Source of the DNA: Comamonadaceae bacterium
GTDB taxonomy: Bacteria > Pseudomonadota > Gammaproteobacteria > Burkholderiales > Burkholderiaceae_C
NCBI GenBank assembly: GCA_947458345.1
Contig: CANHBU010000004.1
Coordinates: 1-17,766, forward strand
Direction: 5' to 3'
DNA length: 17,766 nt
The notes under the pieces were generated by a model. That model did no database searches. It had not been told where the DNA came from and saw only the letters and a list, made by a program, of their open reading frames with translations. Positions 16,526 to 17,766 of this stretch are shown piece by piece. A program made the translations under genes and the position numbers. Positions within the stretch are counted from its first letter, which is position 1; every line of letters begins with the position of its first letter.

Positions 16526-17126
16526 GGAGCTCTTCCTTGATCAATTGAAAGATTTCGCGCCAAGCGCGGCCGTGCCTGGGCGTTTGGCCCGCTGGGGCCG
16601 CCTCTGCGGCGCGAGCGTCTTTGCGCGCTTGGCGCACCAGAGCGCGCAGTTGCTGCGCATCAAGGCCCGGGTGCTCGGAAATCCAGCGGCTCAAGGCCTC
16701 GTCATCGGCCACGATTTGCTCGCGCCAGCGCTCGGCCAAATGCAGCGCGGCTGTCTCCTCGGCGCTGCCCTGGCGCTGCGTTTGCAGAGCCGCCCGAACC
16801 GCTTGCAAGGTGTCGTCCTCGAGTTGGCGCATGAGCTTGCCAATAAATTGCATCTGCCGGCGTCGCCCCTCAAAGTCGCTGATGCGGCGGACATCGCGCA
16901 AGGCATCCACCAGTTTGTCGGGCAGCGCGAGCGCAGCCGACAGGTCGCTGCGCAGCTCGAGCAGTTGCTCGCCCAGGCTTTGCAGCTCGGCGCTTTCACG
17001 CTTGAGGTCGGTTTTGCTGACCTCAAGGCCGCCCTTGAGGGCGCGCTTGAGTTCGAGATCGAGTTCACTGCCTTCGGCCACAAACTGGCCTTTGACAAAG
17101 TACCCTTTTCGGGGTTTTCGGGGCAT
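16518..17126 (-). CDS. darP: Ribosome-associated protein DarP (YjgA, DUF615)
   Basis: A 202-residue, highly charged, helical protein of the YjgA/DUF615 family. In E. coli it binds late precursors of the 50S subunit near the peptidyl transferase centre and helps 23S rRNA folding; the role here is by homology. The family start is clear (KPRKGYFVKGQF), as are KTDLKRESAELQSLGEQL and FEGRRRQMQFIGKLMR, and it ends WREIFQLIKEEL. ATG 17126 gives the normal length; the Shine-Dalgarno is weak. It is divergent from pmbA, the same arrangement as yjgA and pmbA in E. coli, and overlaps mogA by 8 bases. Confidence 0.95.
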   Translation of the reverse strand: MPRKPRKGYFVKGQFVAEGSELDLELKRALKGGLEVSKTDLKRESAELQSLGEQLLELRSDLSAALALPDKLVDALRDVRRISDFEGRRRQMQFIGKLMRQLEDDTLQAVRAALQTQRQGSAEETAALHLAERWREQIVADDEALSRWISEHPGLDAQQLRALVRQARKDARAAEAAPAGQTPRHGRAWREIFQLIKEELHG

Positions 17127-17173
17127 GGGTGGGGCAATGGCCTGTGCCGGCAGGTTTGGATCGTTGGGGCCGG

Positions 17174-17180
17174 TATCATA
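17174..17180. promoter_or_regulatory. Overlapping candidate -10 boxes in the darP/pmbA divergent gap
   Basis: On the plus strand TATCAT (17174-17179), and on the minus strand TATGAT (17180-17175), each match the -10 consensus at 5 of 6 positions. They lie between the two divergent starts (17126 and 17207). The minus-strand box would give darP a leader of about 40 bases. The plus-strand box would give pmbA one of about 20. No convincing -35 is seen for either. Confidence 0.35.
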
Positions 17181-17206
17181 GTTGTCCTTCTCAAGATTGC
17201 CTTTAC

Positions 17207-17766
17207 GTGAAAAAGACCTCCCATCCCGACTTAAGCGGCTTCAGTTACAGCCGAGCGTTTTTTGAGCAACTGGTCGATGCGGCGCTGGCGCATGCCAAGA
17301 AACTGGGCGCATCCGATGCTGCCGCGGAGGCGTCTGAGGGCTGCGGCCTTTCAGTCAGCGTGCGCAAGGGCGAGCTCGAAAATGTCGAGCGAAACAAGGA
17401 CAAGTCGCTGGGCATCACGGTTTATCTGGGGCAAAAACGGGGCAATGCCTCGACCAGCGATTTTTCGATGGCGGCCATCGAGAGCACGGTCCAGGCGGCC
17501 TACGACATCGCGCGCTTTACGGCCAGCGACCCTGCCGCGGGTTTGCCTGACCCGGCCGATATCGCCACCCGATACCCCGATCTCGACCTGTTCCACCCCT
17601 GGTCCATCACCGCCGAGCAAGCGGCTGAGCGGGCGCTCGAATGCGAGGCCGCGGCCTTGCAGACCAGCGCCCTGATCAGCAACAGCGAAGGGGCGGGCGT
17701 GTCGGCTCAGCAAAGCCATTTCTTTAGCGCCCACACGCGCGGCTTTCGCGGCGGCTATGCCTCCTC
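17207..17766 (+). CDS. pmbA: PmbA/TldE metalloprotease subunit, 5' part only
   Basis: This frame is open from GTG 17207 to the window end (186 codons, no stop). TldE/PmbA pairs with TldD to form a zinc peptidase that processes peptides such as microcin B17 and degrades CcdA in E. coli; the metal-binding motif is in TldD. Family segments visible are LSVSVRKGELENVERNKDKSLGI.VYLGQKRGNASTSDFS (about 49-90), AAYDIARFTA.DPAAGLPDP, DLDLFHPW and the region ISNSEGAGVSAQQSHFF, which align well with E. coli PmbA as I remember it. The GTG start is preceded by no strong Shine-Dalgarno; no ATG is available upstream in frame. TldD is not in the window. It is divergent from darP. Confidence 0.93.
   Translation, partial: MKKTSHPDLSGFSYSRAFFEQLVDAALAHAKKLGASDAAAEASEGCGLSVSVRKGELENVERNKDKSLGITVYLGQKRGNASTSDFSMAAIESTVQAAYDIARFTASDPAAGLPDPADIATRYPDLDLFHPWSITAEQAAERALECEAAALQTSALISNSEGAGVSAQQSHFFSAHTRGFRGGYAS

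Noticed and set aside
1..17766. CRISPR arrays, tRNA/rRNA genes, insertion sequences, toxin-antitoxin or defence islands
   Set aside because: No spaced direct repeats, no tRNA-like cloverleaf in the short gaps, no transposase-like frames, and no stretch whose composition differs visibly from its neighbours.

Overview
The window is a GC-rich, gene-dense stretch of a proteobacterial chromosome. It is most likely from the order Burkholderiales, probably Comamonadaceae or close relatives. The gene content is typical of beta-proteobacterial core genome: chorismate synthase beside a CBS protein, suhB opposite trmJ, short-form cysE, darP/yjgA opposite pmbA. The glutaminyl-tRNA synthetase carries an insertion before its HIGH motif that I associate with that family from memory. 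Genus cannot be fixed from the sequence alone. I see no tRNA, rRNA, CRISPR, insertion sequence, prophage or toxin-antitoxin locus.

Layout. Position 1-472 (minus) is the 5' part of an O-acetylhomoserine sulfhydrylase gene (metY type). Facing away from it, a rightward group holds a two-CBS-domain protein (587-1045), aroC (1097-2200) and an HcaT/LacY-like MFS transporter (2207-3361). These converge on a leftward pair: a penicillin-acylase-family Ntn hydrolase (3403-5772) and glnS (5905-7740). glnS is divergent from uppP (7896-8729), which converges on a leftward four-gene block. Reading leftward, that block is suhB (14178-13126), mutS (13097-10443), an Anbu-type proteasome-like protease (10446-9619) and an alpha/beta hydrolase (9618-8752). 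Its last three genes overlap or abut, so they are probably one transcript. Opposite suhB run trmJ (14345-15118) and cysE (15131-15898). These converge on mogA (16525-15932) and darP/yjgA (17126-16518), which overlap by 8 bases. A divergent pmbA/tldE gene starts at 17207 and leaves the window.

Functions. Most genes are housekeeping: methionine and cysteine synthesis (metY, cysE), aromatic amino acids (aroC), translation and tRNA modification (glnS, trmJ), ribosome assembly (darP), cell-wall lipid carrier recycling (uppP), mismatch repair (mutS), molybdenum cofactor (mogA) and metalloprotease-linked peptide maturation (pmbA).

I found no clearly new multi-gene system. The points most worth a second look are: the Anbu peptidase translationally coupled to mutS and an uncharacterised hydrolase, away from the partners I know for Anbu; an 80-residue low-complexity, basic tail on SuhB; probable leaderless or near-leaderless starts at aroC and glnS; and a TTG start for mutS chosen on a good ribosome binding site.

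No gene-free stretch exceeds 300 bases. The longest gaps are 14179-14344, 7741-7895 and 5773-5904. The first two hold divergent promoters. The third, between glnS and the acylase gene, shows only a weak -10-like TAAGAT at 5782-5787 (minus) and no convincing terminator.
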